Positions 1 through 7,451 of a stretch of DNA of 14,730 bases are shown here, piece after piece. This stretch comes from CAG-877 sp963589235. GTDB lineage: Bacteria > Bacillota_I > Bacilli_A > RF39 > UBA660. Both the position numbers and the translations under genes were made by a program. Every line of letters starts with the position of its first letter. The stretch's first letter is position 1. The stretch spans positions 1 to 14,730 of the forward strand of contig CAVAJX010000053.1 in the NCBI GenBank assembly GCA_963589235.1. Direction: 5' to 3'. Below the pieces are notes generated by a model. That model did not search any database. It saw only the letters and a list, made by a program, of their open reading frames with translations, and was not told where the DNA came from.

Positions 1-92
1 AATTCATTTATCATTAGTTTTTGGTTCCACCAACACTATTTGACATTGAACCTCAATAAATACGCTATTTTCTAACTACTTTTTATATAATA

Positions 93-539
93 TTAAACTT
101 CTTCATTACCATCAACTATCAAGTCAGATAAAACATAATCCTTCATTTTAGTAACATTCTTATCAGAAAAGTCAACTTTAACATATTGCATATCTCCAGG
201 TTGTATTTCATTAAAGTAAACAGTTAAAGGAGAAGAACTATCTGGTGTAAAGATAAAGTTACCACCAATCTGTGCATTAACCTCATCTGTATTAATAAGT
301 ACAAATCCTAAACTCCCAGTATTATCATCTAAGTATTCAATAGAAACTGTATCAATACATAAACCACCTACACAATGTCTACCAGTTATTTCATCATAAA
401 AAGATCTTTTATCTATAATTGATGGTTCATTATTATTTTTTTTACTTTTAGTACTAAACACTTGAGTAAATACTCCAGCTCCTATAAGAATAACTGCCAC
501 AATAATAATCCATATAATATACTTTTTTTTCATAAACAT
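93..539 (-). CDS. Small membrane-anchored extracytoplasmic protein, pilus operon partner
   Basis: I do not recognise a named family. The 148-residue product has a basic start (MFMKKK), one hydrophobic segment at about residues 8-28, then a polar linker rich in Lys and Asn and an extracytoplasmic domain of about 110 residues. That domain looks beta-rich. It has a close Cys pair (C56 and C61, in RHCVGGLC) and a Pro-Gly turn before an alternating strand (QPGDMQYVKVDF), reminiscent of small beta-sandwich domains in exported Gram-positive proteins. It lacks a prepilin G/E5 motif, so it is probably not itself a pilin. It begins 33 bp after the stop of the giant prepilin and should be cotranscribed with it, which suggests an accessory, anchoring or chaperone role (inference). 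Start: ATG at 539 follows GAAAGTGAG, and an in-frame ATG at 533 is an alternative. No convincing terminator was found downstream (1-92), so the operon may continue off the window. Confidence 0.72.
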   Translation of the reverse strand: MFMKKKYIIWIIIVAVILIGAGVFTQVFSTKSKKNNNEPSIIDKRSFYDEITGRHCVGGLCIDTVSIEYLDDNTGSLGFVLINTDEVNAQIGGNFIFTPDSSSPLTVYFNEIQPGDMQYVKVDFSDKNVTKMKDYVLSDLIVDGNEEV

Positions 540-572
540 AACTCACTTTCTTAAATATGATACTTACTAGAA

Positions 573-3284
573 TTAAGACGTTTTAGATGGGAAAGGACTA
601 TATGTAAACTTACTATTGTTGTATGTAACATTAGTACCCTTATTAAGAATCTTATAAGTACCATCAACATATTTTCCAGCAGCAAATCCAATAGTTTGAG
701 GACAAATTAATGTAGGTGATTTATTACCTTTCCATCCTTTCAATACATAATATCCTTTTTTAGCATAATAATTATTACCTTCTTTACAAACAATAAAATG
801 TGCAGTTGTATGGTAATGTCCTGCATCACACTGCCATTGATATCCAGTATTTCTAATATCATAATCAACGTAAGTGCAGCCATCAGGATTAGTGTCACTA
901 TCAGTTTTTGTATCCGTAGTTGAATTATCCGAGCTTTCTCTATTTATTATTATTGGTATTTCTTTAGTATTACCAGCAACATCCCTCAAAGTAACTACAA
1001 AATACCGACAACCTATTGCTAAAGCATTTTTGATATCTCTTGTTTTTTTAGTAGCAATACCATCAGCATCATATGTAGTTGAACTATATGAGTACGTATA
1101 TGTTGTTAAACTATTTTTAGTAGAGCATTTTCCTTTAGCCATACCTTTTGTATTATATCCAACATCAAAATATCCAGAAACTCCTGACACACTATCTTGA
1201 GCACTAATTTTTAAATTAATAGAAGAATCAGTAGTATAAGTATTACTTGTCCAACTATCACGAACATTATCAGCCGTTGTACCAGAACCATATGTTATAG
1301 AAACACCTACAGGATTGGTGCCACTAACCGTATTTGGTGGAGTCTTATCAACTTTAAATTTAACTGTAAATGTTCTAGCATTTCCAGCCATATCAGAAAC
1401 TGTATAAACAGCAGTTCTATAACCATTCGCTACACCATCACTATATGTCGCACTACCAGAACCATTTGATAATACAAATGTCCTATCAGACTGTTTAGTT
1501 TCATTACTGTATTCACCTGAGCTCTTATATAAAACTCTATATACAGAGCCAGCACCAGACATAGCATCCTTAACAACTAAATTTTCATTAGTAATTGCAT
1601 TCTTACTATTTATCCAATAACCATATTCATATTCAGAATTTGCGGCAGTTTCAGTTTTTGTATTGGCAGAATCAGCTGTAAATATAGTTTTACTACCAGC
1701 CATAAACGTAGTGCTAATATCAGGAACTACCGTATCTATTTTTCCTTTGAAAATAATTGTAGTAGTATTTCCAGCTCTATCTTTTACTGAATATTCCAAA
1801 TATCGATAACCATCAGCAATATTTTTAGAAGAAGAGCTATCATTACTTAAATCTCTTTCATATGTATTAGCAATAGTAGTAACATAAGACGTTTGACCAG
1901 CAGCATTATATTTAGCAATAGGTTTATCAACTATACCAGAACCAGTATCAGAAACTGTTATACCGTCTTTAAGTTTACTTGTTATCCATCCAGAATATTC
2001 ATAGTTACAAGTATTTTTACCTTCACATGAATAAGTTTCAAAAGTATTACCATCACTAGTCTTAAAAAAACTCAAGTTAAGTTTTGGCGGTGTTTTATCT
2101 ATTTTAACTCTAATAGTACCCTTAGTTATATTACCCGCTTTATCAGTAACAGAACATTCAATTACACGGAAACCATCATCAAGTCCATTAGCGGTAAACA
2201 CATTATTGGAATCAAACTTTTTACTACCAGAAACTCCATTCCAGTTAGTATTAGGATTACTGCCAAAATCGTCAGAAGTATTATAATTAACTTGTAATTT
2301 TTCATTAACACCAGATTTGTTATCTGTAGCACTAATACGTACGTTAGGAGTTGCTGAGCCAGATTTACCAACCCAACTATCGTAAGTATAAGTATTACTT
2401 GTTGCTGTACCTTTATAAACTGGTGAAGTAAAGTCCTTGTTAGAATTAATTATTTGCATAGTAACTTCTGGACTAATTTGATCAATTCTAACTTGATAAA
2501 CTTTATCACTCCAAGCAGAAACTCTTCCATTCTTGTCAACTACACGTATTCTAAACTTCATATCAGTTTCACCATCGAAAGTATATGATTTAGCATTACT
2601 ACCAAAAGACTCACTTTTAGCATTAAATGATATATTATTAAAATCTGTACTATACTCAAAATGATCTATATCAGACGAACTCAAACCATCAACCGTAAAG
2701 TTACCAATCCAGATTTTTTTATTTGTCCAACTGCCATCATAATCATCACCATTTTGGTTCTCATATTTCAAATCAGCACCTTCTATAGTAAAATCTCCAA
2801 TAGTTCCACTACCGCCGCCTACACAAGTACCATATTCAGAACTACTCATCAAATCACCATTATCATTAAATGTTTTAGTTTCAGAATGAGCTGAACATGT
2901 TAGTTGAACAGAATATGAATGATCCTTTAAAACAGTTTTATCTTTATCTGCACAATCAAAAACATAAACTTCTGCACTACACTTTTTGCTCTTATCAGCC
3001 GGATCTACTAATGGATCTAAATAATTAAGTTCAACAAGATTATTAATATCAGCTTTAGTATACGTTGGTGCTAAAAATCCCTTAACACTATCATCATTAG
3101 TATTAATCCTATAGTTTTTTACTGCATCATATACAGTTTTATACATATTTTCATATGAAAAATCTTTAGTTTTAGTTACATACTTATAAACTGCTGGAAC
3201 GGCAATAGCAGATATAATACCAAGTATTACAACAGCAGCCAAGATTTCAATCAAAGTAAAACCTTTATTATTCTTACGTTTCAT
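573..3284 (-). CDS. Giant type IV prepilin with tandem Ig-like repeats and Cys-rich C-terminus
   Basis: Predicted pilin-fold surface subunit, 903 residues; ordinary pilins have about 130-200. The N-terminus MKRKNNKG|FTLIE is a canonical class III prepilin signal: cleavage after Gly8, Phe at +1, Glu at +5, then a hydrophobic helix to about residue 35. Residues 36-150 form a pilin-like globular domain (LVELNYLDPLVDP, several Cys). After a GGGSG linker comes a stalk of Ig-like repeats. Four repeats end in a D-x-AGN motif at residues 381 (DKAGN), 502 (DRAGN), 631 (DMAGN) and 768 (DVAGN). Three are preceded by linkers of the type VRIDQISP/VKIDKTPP/FKVDKTPP. The final 110 residues or so form a Cys-containing cap (CTYVDY, WQCDAGHYH, ICPQ). 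ATG at 3284 is chosen because AAGGAG lies 7 nt upstream; a GTG two codons earlier sits too close to that site. It heads an operon with the 93-539 gene. A tip or minor adhesin role is inferred. Confidence 0.88.
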   Translation of the reverse strand: MKRKNNKGFTLIEILAAVVILGIISAIAVPAVYKYVTKTKDFSYENMYKTVYDAVKNYRINTNDDSVKGFLAPTYTKADINNLVELNYLDPLVDPADKSKKCSAEVYVFDCADKDKTVLKDHSYSVQLTCSAHSETKTFNDNGDLMSSSEYGTCVGGGSGTIGDFTIEGADLKYENQNGDDYDGSWTNKKIWIGNFTVDGLSSSDIDHFEYSTDFNNISFNAKSESFGSNAKSYTFDGETDMKFRIRVVDKNGRVSAWSDKVYQVRIDQISPEVTMQIINSNKDFTSPVYKGTATSNTYTYDSWVGKSGSATPNVRISATDNKSGVNEKLQVNYNTSDDFGSNPNTNWNGVSGSKKFDSNNVFTANGLDDGFRVIECSVTDKAGNITKGTIRVKIDKTPPKLNLSFFKTSDGNTFETYSCEGKNTCNYEYSGWITSKLKDGITVSDTGSGIVDKPIAKYNAAGQTSYVTTIANTYERDLSNDSSSSKNIADGYRYLEYSVKDRAGNTTTIIFKGKIDTVVPDISTTFMAGSKTIFTADSANTKTETAANSEYEYGYWINSKNAITNENLVVKDAMSGAGSVYRVLYKSSGEYSNETKQSDRTFVLSNGSGSATYSDGVANGYRTAVYTVSDMAGNARTFTVKFKVDKTPPNTVSGTNPVGVSITYGSGTTADNVRDSWTSNTYTTDSSINLKISAQDSVSGVSGYFDVGYNTKGMAKGKCSTKNSLTTYTYSYSSTTYDADGIATKKTRDIKNALAIGCRYFVVTLRDVAGNTKEIPIIINRESSDNSTTDTKTDSDTNPDGCTYVDYDIRNTGYQWQCDAGHYHTTAHFIVCKEGNNYYAKKGYYVLKGWKGNKSPTLICPQTIGFAAGKYVDGTYKILNKGTNVTYNNSKFTYSPFPSKTS

Positions 3285-3345
3285 ACACACTCTCCTTACT
3301 ACAAATTAGCAAAATACTAACTACATACAATTGTATTCTAATAAA

Positions 3346-3373
3346 ATTATAACACAAAAAAGGCCTTAGTCAA
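3346..3373 (-). promoter_or_regulatory. Sigma-A-type promoter of the giant pilin operon
   Basis: Read on the minus strand, TTGACT (3373-3368, 5/6 match to TTGACA) is followed after 16 bp by a perfect TATAAT (3351-3346). Transcription should start near 3339, giving a leader of about 55 nt with AAGGAG 7 nt before the ATG at 3284. The -35 box lies inside the hairpin at 3362-3377. Confidence 0.75.
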
Positions 3374-3377
3374 AGCC
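3356..3377 (-). terminator. Intrinsic terminator overlapping the pilin promoter
   Basis: On the minus strand GGCTTT-GACT-AAGGCC (3377-3362; 6-bp stem with one G-T wobble, 4-nt loop) is followed directly by six T (3361-3356). It would stop transcripts arriving from the transposase remnant or the murI operon just before the pilin operon starts. The stem is short, so efficiency is uncertain. Confidence 0.55.
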
Positions 3378-3456
3378 AAAGTCTATTTTGAGTTTCGGTT
3401 TTTTACATGCACCTCTTATTAAATTTCAACATAACTTGAATAAGTTACGAAAAATA

Positions 3457-4296
3457 TCAAATTTTTCTTGTCATATTTGAATTTATCTCACAACAAATAG
3501 AACATAGATATATGTCCATTTTTTTATAATATAAGTTAACTTTATATACAGTTTCATTTCTAATTGTTTGTACTTTTTTCATTTTTGATACTTCTTCAAC
3601 ACTTCTTCTTATTCCTTTAAATAATAATACTCTTTTGTCATCTAGTCTTACTACAAATTTATGTTTATTTTTTTCCATATAATTAAATATCTTATTGTCA
3701 TCATATCCTCTATCAAAAATTCCAACAAAGTTTAAACCAAACATTTTTTCTGCTGCTTTTATACTTTCTAATGTATACATATTTTTACTTATAAAATTTT
3801 TACTTTTACATGAATATATTTTACTATATATACTTATTGGCTGTTTCTCATTTTTTGTTAAGGCCGTAGCTTCACATACATGATATCCATTTACTATTCT
3901 TTTATCCTGACTTGAGGCATCTATTACTCTATCTAAATCTTCTAGCTTTTTACTATATTCTTTATTTATATCACTATCATCAAATAAAATTATCGGATTA
4001 TTCAAATCAATATTTTTCTTTACCTCATCTAAATAATTATTCCATATTACTTCTTTTTCATCATCATACATATTACTTAAATTATCACACAATCTCTCTA
4101 TCGTATAATTTAGTTTAATATTTTCATCTAATGCTCTTGATATTTCTGATATTAAGCAACTTCCGTTTTTAGCTAATCCATATTGCATATCCATTACAAA
4201 TTTAGAAGTAGACTTATTTACACCTTCTGAAAGTTTTTTTGAAAAATTTAAAATATCTCTTTTCATTTCATAGCAATTCATTGTAAAATTATTCAT
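3457..4296 (-). pseudogene. Truncated DDE (IS4-type) transposase
   Basis: N-terminal two thirds of a transposase of the RNase H-fold DDE type found in Bacillota insertion sequences. Two catalytic acidic regions are recognisable: ILFDDSDINKEY (first Asp) and GIFDRGYDDNKIF (second Asp), followed by KFVVRLDDKR. The frame then stops at 3457, ahead of where family members carry the Y-x2-R-x3-E region (RWRIEE-like) supplying the third catalytic residue. At 279 residues it is well short of the roughly 400 typical of the family. The same frame downstream soon meets further stops, and no continuation was seen in the other frames down to 3300. ATG at 4296 is preferred because GGAGG lies 8 nt upstream; the TTG at 4311 overlaps that site. 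No paired terminal inverted repeats were identified, so the original element's ends are unclear. It lies between the murI terminator and the pilin promoter. It is probably inactive. Confidence 0.75.
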
Positions 4297-4390
4297 AGGA
4301 AATACCTCCAATTATTTTTGTTTAATTTAAATTTTTTTTAGACAACTAAATTATACTAAACAAAGGAGAATATTTCCTTATTTTTAGAGC

Positions 4391-4430
4391 AAAAAAGTGA
4401 ATCTGTGGAAAACACAAATTCACTTTTTTT
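4391..4430 (-). terminator. Strong bidirectional intrinsic terminator after murI
   Basis: Arms AAAAAAGTGAATCTGTG (4391-4407) and CACAAATTCACTTTTTT (4413-4429) pair over 17 positions with one mismatch around a 5-nt loop. A/T tracts flank both sides, so it can work on either strand. It ends the yitT-murI operon, about 60 bp past the murI stop, and separates it from the transposase remnant. Confidence 0.85.
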
Positions 4431-4436
4431 ATGTCA

Positions 4437-4479
4437 ATAATTATTTTTACCTAAATTCAAAGAATTAAAAAATAATTAT
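4437..4479. repeat. Nested AT-rich inverted repeat in the murI 3' region
   Basis: Outer arms ATAATTATTTTT (4437-4448) and AAAAATAATTAT (4468-4479) are perfectly complementary over 12 bp. An inner hairpin AATTC-AAA-GAATT (4454-4466) sits in the loop. It lies between the murI stop (4487) and the strong terminator. It could fold in the mRNA tail, but it is pure AT in the outer stem and may be incidental. Confidence 0.4.
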
Positions 4480-4486
4480 CGAATAT

Positions 4487-5221
4487 TTATTCAACAATTG
4501 TTTCTAATTTTTCTGTTAAAGAATTATATATTTCTATTTTTCTTACTCTTTCATCATTTAAAAGACCATGTTCTTCTAATTGTCTTTTAACTTCCTTTGC
4601 CACGCCAACAGACCCATCTATTAAAGTAACTCCTGGCATTTCTTCTAATATTTCCTTTTTTATAAATGGATAATGTGTACACCCTAAGACAATAGAATCA
4701 ATATTTTTATCTTTATAATCTTTAAAATCATTCTTTAATATTTCTTTTATCTTTTCTTTATCATCATCTTCAATTGCCCTCGCAAGACCAGGACAAGCTA
4801 ATAAATAAATCTTTTGATCATATCTTTTATTATCTCTAATTAATTCATAAGTTCTTTCAGATTCAATAGTCGCTGGTGTAGCCATTACTAACGTATTTTT
4901 AAATCTCTGATCACACGCTACTTTAATAGCCGGAACTGTACCTACAAAAATAATATCTTTAAAAGTCTCTCTTAACCTTTTCATACATCTAGTAGTAGCT
5001 GTATTACACGCAATAACAATTAACTTACATCCTTTATCTATAAGTCTCTCTACTACATTACTAACTATCTTAAATAACTCTTCATCGCTCTTTTCACCAT
5101 ATGGATTATTTAAACTATCTCCATAATAATAAAAATCTTCATATAAAAGTATTTCTTTCAATTTATCAAGAATACTTAAACCACCAATACCCGAATCAAA
5201 TACTCCAATTTTTTTTATCAT
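4487..5221 (-). CDS. murI: Glutamate racemase
   Basis: Cofactor-independent racemase that converts L-glutamate to D-glutamate for peptidoglycan precursor synthesis in the cytoplasm. The 244-residue product shows all family signatures: GVFDSGIGGLSIL with Asp9/Ser10 near the N-terminus, YGDSLNNPYGEKS at 33-45, IACNTATT with catalytic Cys72, and LGCTHYPF with catalytic Cys181 and His183. Both catalytic cysteines are present, and the length is slightly under the usual 255-270. The ATG at 5221 is chosen because AGAAAGCTGTGAT, a near copy of the anti-16S tail complement, ends 4 nt upstream. A GTG nine bases earlier lies within that ribosome site. It follows the yitT-like gene by about 15 bp and shares its promoter and the terminator at 4391-4430. 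Its presence argues for a walled cell rather than a Mycoplasma-like one. Confidence 0.95.
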   Translation of the reverse strand: MIKKIGVFDSGIGGLSILDKLKEILLYEDFYYYGDSLNNPYGEKSDEELFKIVSNVVERLIDKGCKLIVIACNTATTRCMKRLRETFKDIIFVGTVPAIKVACDQRFKNTLVMATPATIESERTYELIRDNKRYDQKIYLLACPGLARAIEDDDKEKIKEILKNDFKDYKDKNIDSIVLGCTHYPFIKKEILEEMPGVTLIDGSVGVAKEVKRQLEEHGLLNDERVRKIEIYNSLTEKLETIVE

Positions 5222-5236
5222 TTGTATCACAGCTTT

Positions 5237-6106
5237 CTACTCTTTTATAACTTTATTACTAGACTTAATATGATTACCAATAATATCTGATACTTCTAAT
5301 ATTGTAACAAAAGCACTCTCATCCATTTCTTCAACTATATGTCTAAGTTCAAATATTTCAGCTCTTGTTAAAACACAATATAATACTTCTTTTTCTCCCG
5401 ATATTAATCCTTTTCCTCTAATAGTTGTTGTAGTTCTACCTAACCTATTATATATCTCACTAGATAAATGATTACCTTTACTAGTAACAATCAAAGCTGC
5501 TTTAGCTTGTTCCATACCTTCAGATACAAAGTCAATTACCTTAAATGTAATAAAATAAGTAAGTAAAGAATACATTGCTCTATCAAAACCAAAGATAAAT
5601 CCCGCAACAGTATAAATAATCAAGTTAAATAACAATACAACTTGTCCAACAGATAAACTAGTATTCTTACTAATAACTATTGAAACAGATTCAGTTCCAT
5701 CAACACATCCACCAAAGTGTATAACTAATCCAACACCAACACCAAGTATTAAACCTCCATATACTGTCGCTAATAACATTACTTCAGTAAAAGGTTCTAC
5801 TCCTCTTAATACTTCCAAAAATATTGAAAACAAAACCATTGAATAAACTGTTCTAGCTAAAAACCTTTTACCTAAATTCTTATATCCAACATAAACAAAT
5901 GGAATATTTAAAACTAAAACTAATAAACTCATAGATAATGAACTAAGTTTTGAAATAATAATAGATACACCAGTAACTCCACCATCTAATATAGTATTAG
6001 GTATTAAAAAAGTCTCTAACGCTAAAGCTGCTAAAAAAGAACCTAAAGTAAGCATTACAAATGAAATTAGTATTTTAAAATAATTATTACTTTTAATTTT
6101 TTTCAA
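5237..6106 (-). CDS. YitT family membrane protein (DUF161/DUF2179)
   Basis: Integral membrane protein of 289 residues with the two-part YitT architecture. Several hydrophobic segments cover about residues 12-195 and include the paired Gly-rich motifs LDGGVTGVSI (40-49) and FGGCVDGTES (131-140). A soluble C-terminal domain (about 200-280, VTSKGNHLSSEIYN ... LEVSDIIGNHI) matches the cytosolic DUF2179 part. Family members are widespread in Bacillota and their transport substrate is generally unestablished, so no substrate is assigned. The start is a TTG at 6106, preceded by AGGAAGTGG at 5-nt spacing; the next in-frame Met lies inside the first membrane segment. It is the first gene of the operon with murI, driven by the promoter at 6132-6160. 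Confidence 0.9.
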   Translation of the reverse strand: MKKIKSNNYFKILISFVMLTLGSFLAALALETFLIPNTILDGGVTGVSIIISKLSSLSMSLLVLVLNIPFVYVGYKNLGKRFLARTVYSMVLFSIFLEVLRGVEPFTEVMLLATVYGGLILGVGVGLVIHFGGCVDGTESVSIVISKNTSLSVGQVVLLFNLIIYTVAGFIFGFDRAMYSLLTYFITFKVIDFVSEGMEQAKAALIVTSKGNHLSSEIYNRLGRTTTTIRGKGLISGEKEVLYCVLTRAEIFELRHIVEEMDESAFVTILEVSDIIGNHIKSSNKVIKE

Positions 6107-6131
6107 TCAAACCACTTCCTCTACTATCTAA

Positions 6132-6160
6132 ATTATATTAAATATATAGTCATTTTTCAA
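6132..6160 (-). promoter_or_regulatory. Sigma-A-type promoter of the yitT-murI operon
   Basis: On the minus strand TTGAAA (6160-6155), a 17-bp spacer and a perfect TATAAT (6137-6132). Transcription should start near 6125, about 20 bp before the yitT-like TTG start. The -35 box begins one base after the T tract of the kinase terminator. Confidence 0.8.
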
Positions 6161-6161
6161 G

Positions 6162-6191
6162 AAAAAAGAACTCAAATTACTTATGAGTTCT
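6162..6191 (-). terminator. Intrinsic terminator of the two-component operon
   Basis: Minus-strand arms AGAACTCA (6191-6184) and TGAGTTCT (6174-6167) form a perfect 8-bp stem with a 9-nt loop, followed by a T tract (6167-6162). The histidine kinase stop codon (TAA, 6179-6177) lies in the loop. Confidence 0.8.
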
Positions 6192-7451
6192 CTTTGTAAT
6201 TATAAATGATACACCCTTTTTTTCATTATTAATGGTTATATCATAATTCATAATATTAAGTGTCTTTTTAACAATAGATAAGCCAAGCCCGAACTGACCC
6301 TTGATCCCTTTCCGGAACGGAGTAAAAATTCCTTCTAGGTAATCATTACTAATATTATCTCCGTCATTATATAAAATTAACTTGTTCTGCTTAGCTGTAA
6401 TTTTTATAGTCGTAGTAGCATATCTTATAAAATTCCCTAATAAATTATCAAGTATTGTTTCCCAGTTTTCAACAGTACCTACAAATTGACTTTTCTTATC
6501 ATATTCAACTATAAAGTTCAATTCTTTTCTATGGAACTTAAACTTTTCAACTTCCGTCTTAATAATTTCCTCCATATCAACTGGTACTAACTCAATATTT
6601 TTAGAATCTTTAAGATAATCAAGTTTATTTAAGTAAAGAAGTGAGTGTACTTTTTGTTCTAATTTTGAAGTCTGTTCTTTAATAACGCTAAGTGCTGTAG
6701 CTTCATCTTCAACGTTATCTTCAACAGCTTCTATATATGATTTTATAACGGTGAGAGGTGTCTTAAAATCATGTGATATATTTTGATACATCTGATTACG
6801 ATATTCTTCTTGATTTATTAAAGAAAGTCGCATATCTTCTATTGCTAAACCTAATGATTTGATTTCATCGTCCACTTCAAAATCTAATTTATGATTATAA
6901 TCCGGGTTATCAATATTATCAACTTTATCCTTTAGCTTTTCTATTTTTCTAACTATAATAGTAGACCAAGCTACAAGAATAAGTCCTATTAATAAACATG
7001 TACCAAGTACTATAGGAAATATTGAACCTAATATTTCTGTCTTTGTTTTATTGATATAACTGTCATTTGTAATCGCAATTTTCTTAACTCTTTCATTTTT
7101 GATAGCGTAATAATAATAGTATTTATGTTTATATTCTATCTTACCATATTCATTAGTAATCTTCTTCATCAATGAACTAACATTATCTATACCAAGTTCA
7201 TCTTGTAAATTCTCAGTAGTTAAAACATTATCTCCTACAACATAAATATAGGCTATCTCGGTATCTAATAATTTATAATCTACGTTGGCATTAACTAATT
7301 GTAATGGTTCTCTAAGATAATTATATATGTTGTTTTCCGCAACGGGTATTAACATTTTAGGTAGTACTAAACCAAGTATTATAAATAATATAACAAATAT
7401 AAAACCTACAAGCCAGACTAATTGTTTGCTTAATTTATTAATATGTTTCAT
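6177..7451 (-). CDS. Sensor histidine kinase (HisKA/HATPase)
   Basis: Membrane sensor kinase of 424 residues, partner of the response regulator just upstream. Order: transmembrane segment at about 12-32, extracytoplasmic sensor region at about 33-142, second transmembrane segment at about 143-165, HAMP-like linker, then the dimerisation and phosphoacceptor helix NISHDFKTPLT with His227. The ATP-binding domain has an N box (LDNLLGNFIRY, Asn340), a G1 box (YNDGDNI), an F box (IFTPFRKG) and a G2 box (GQFGLGLSI). All residues expected for autophosphorylation are present, so it looks active. The ATG overlaps the regulator's TGA (ATGA), indicating translational coupling. The sensor domain is Tyr-rich (KYYYYYAIKN) and not recognised, so the stimulus is unknown. 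The gene ends inside its own terminator hairpin at 6162-6191. Confidence 0.93.
   Translation of the reverse strand: MKHINKLSKQLVWLVGFIFVILFIILGLVLPKMLIPVAENNIYNYLREPLQLVNANVDYKLLDTEIAYIYVVGDNVLTTENLQDELGIDNVSSLMKKITNEYGKIEYKHKYYYYYAIKNERVKKIAITNDSYINKTKTEILGSIFPIVLGTCLLIGLILVAWSTIIVRKIEKLKDKVDNIDNPDYNHKLDFEVDDEIKSLGLAIEDMRLSLINQEEYRNQMYQNISHDFKTPLTVIKSYIEAVEDNVEDEATALSVIKEQTSKLEQKVHSLLYLNKLDYLKDSKNIELVPVDMEEIIKTEVEKFKFHRKELNFIVEYDKKSQFVGTVENWETILDNLLGNFIRYATTTIKITAKQNKLILYNDGDNISNDYLEGIFTPFRKGIKGQFGLGLSIVKKTLNIMNYDITINNEKKGVSFIITKRTHK

Noticed and set aside
40..68. Plus-strand TTGACA near the left edge as a promoter
   Set aside because: No -10-like sequence at 16-18 bp, and no plus-strand gene follows.
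874..1200. 108-residue plus-strand open frame within the giant pilin region
   Set aside because: It lies opposite a well-supported repeat protein, has no ribosome site, and reads as low-information hydrophobic sequence.
3695..4118. Plus-strand open frames opposite the transposase remnant
   Set aside because: They are short and aromatic/Leu-rich, as expected from AT-rich antisense sequence; no start signals.
3378..4390. Complete insertion sequence with terminal inverted repeats
   Set aside because: Both flanks of the transposase remnant were compared for matching inverted ends and none were found; small local palindromes such as TAACTT-GAAT-AAGTTA do not pair across the element.
7448..7451. 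TGA recoding as tryptophan, as in Mycoplasma
   Set aside because: TGA ends the response regulator at a normal length with a coupled ATGA overlap, and Trp residues are encoded by TGG throughout.
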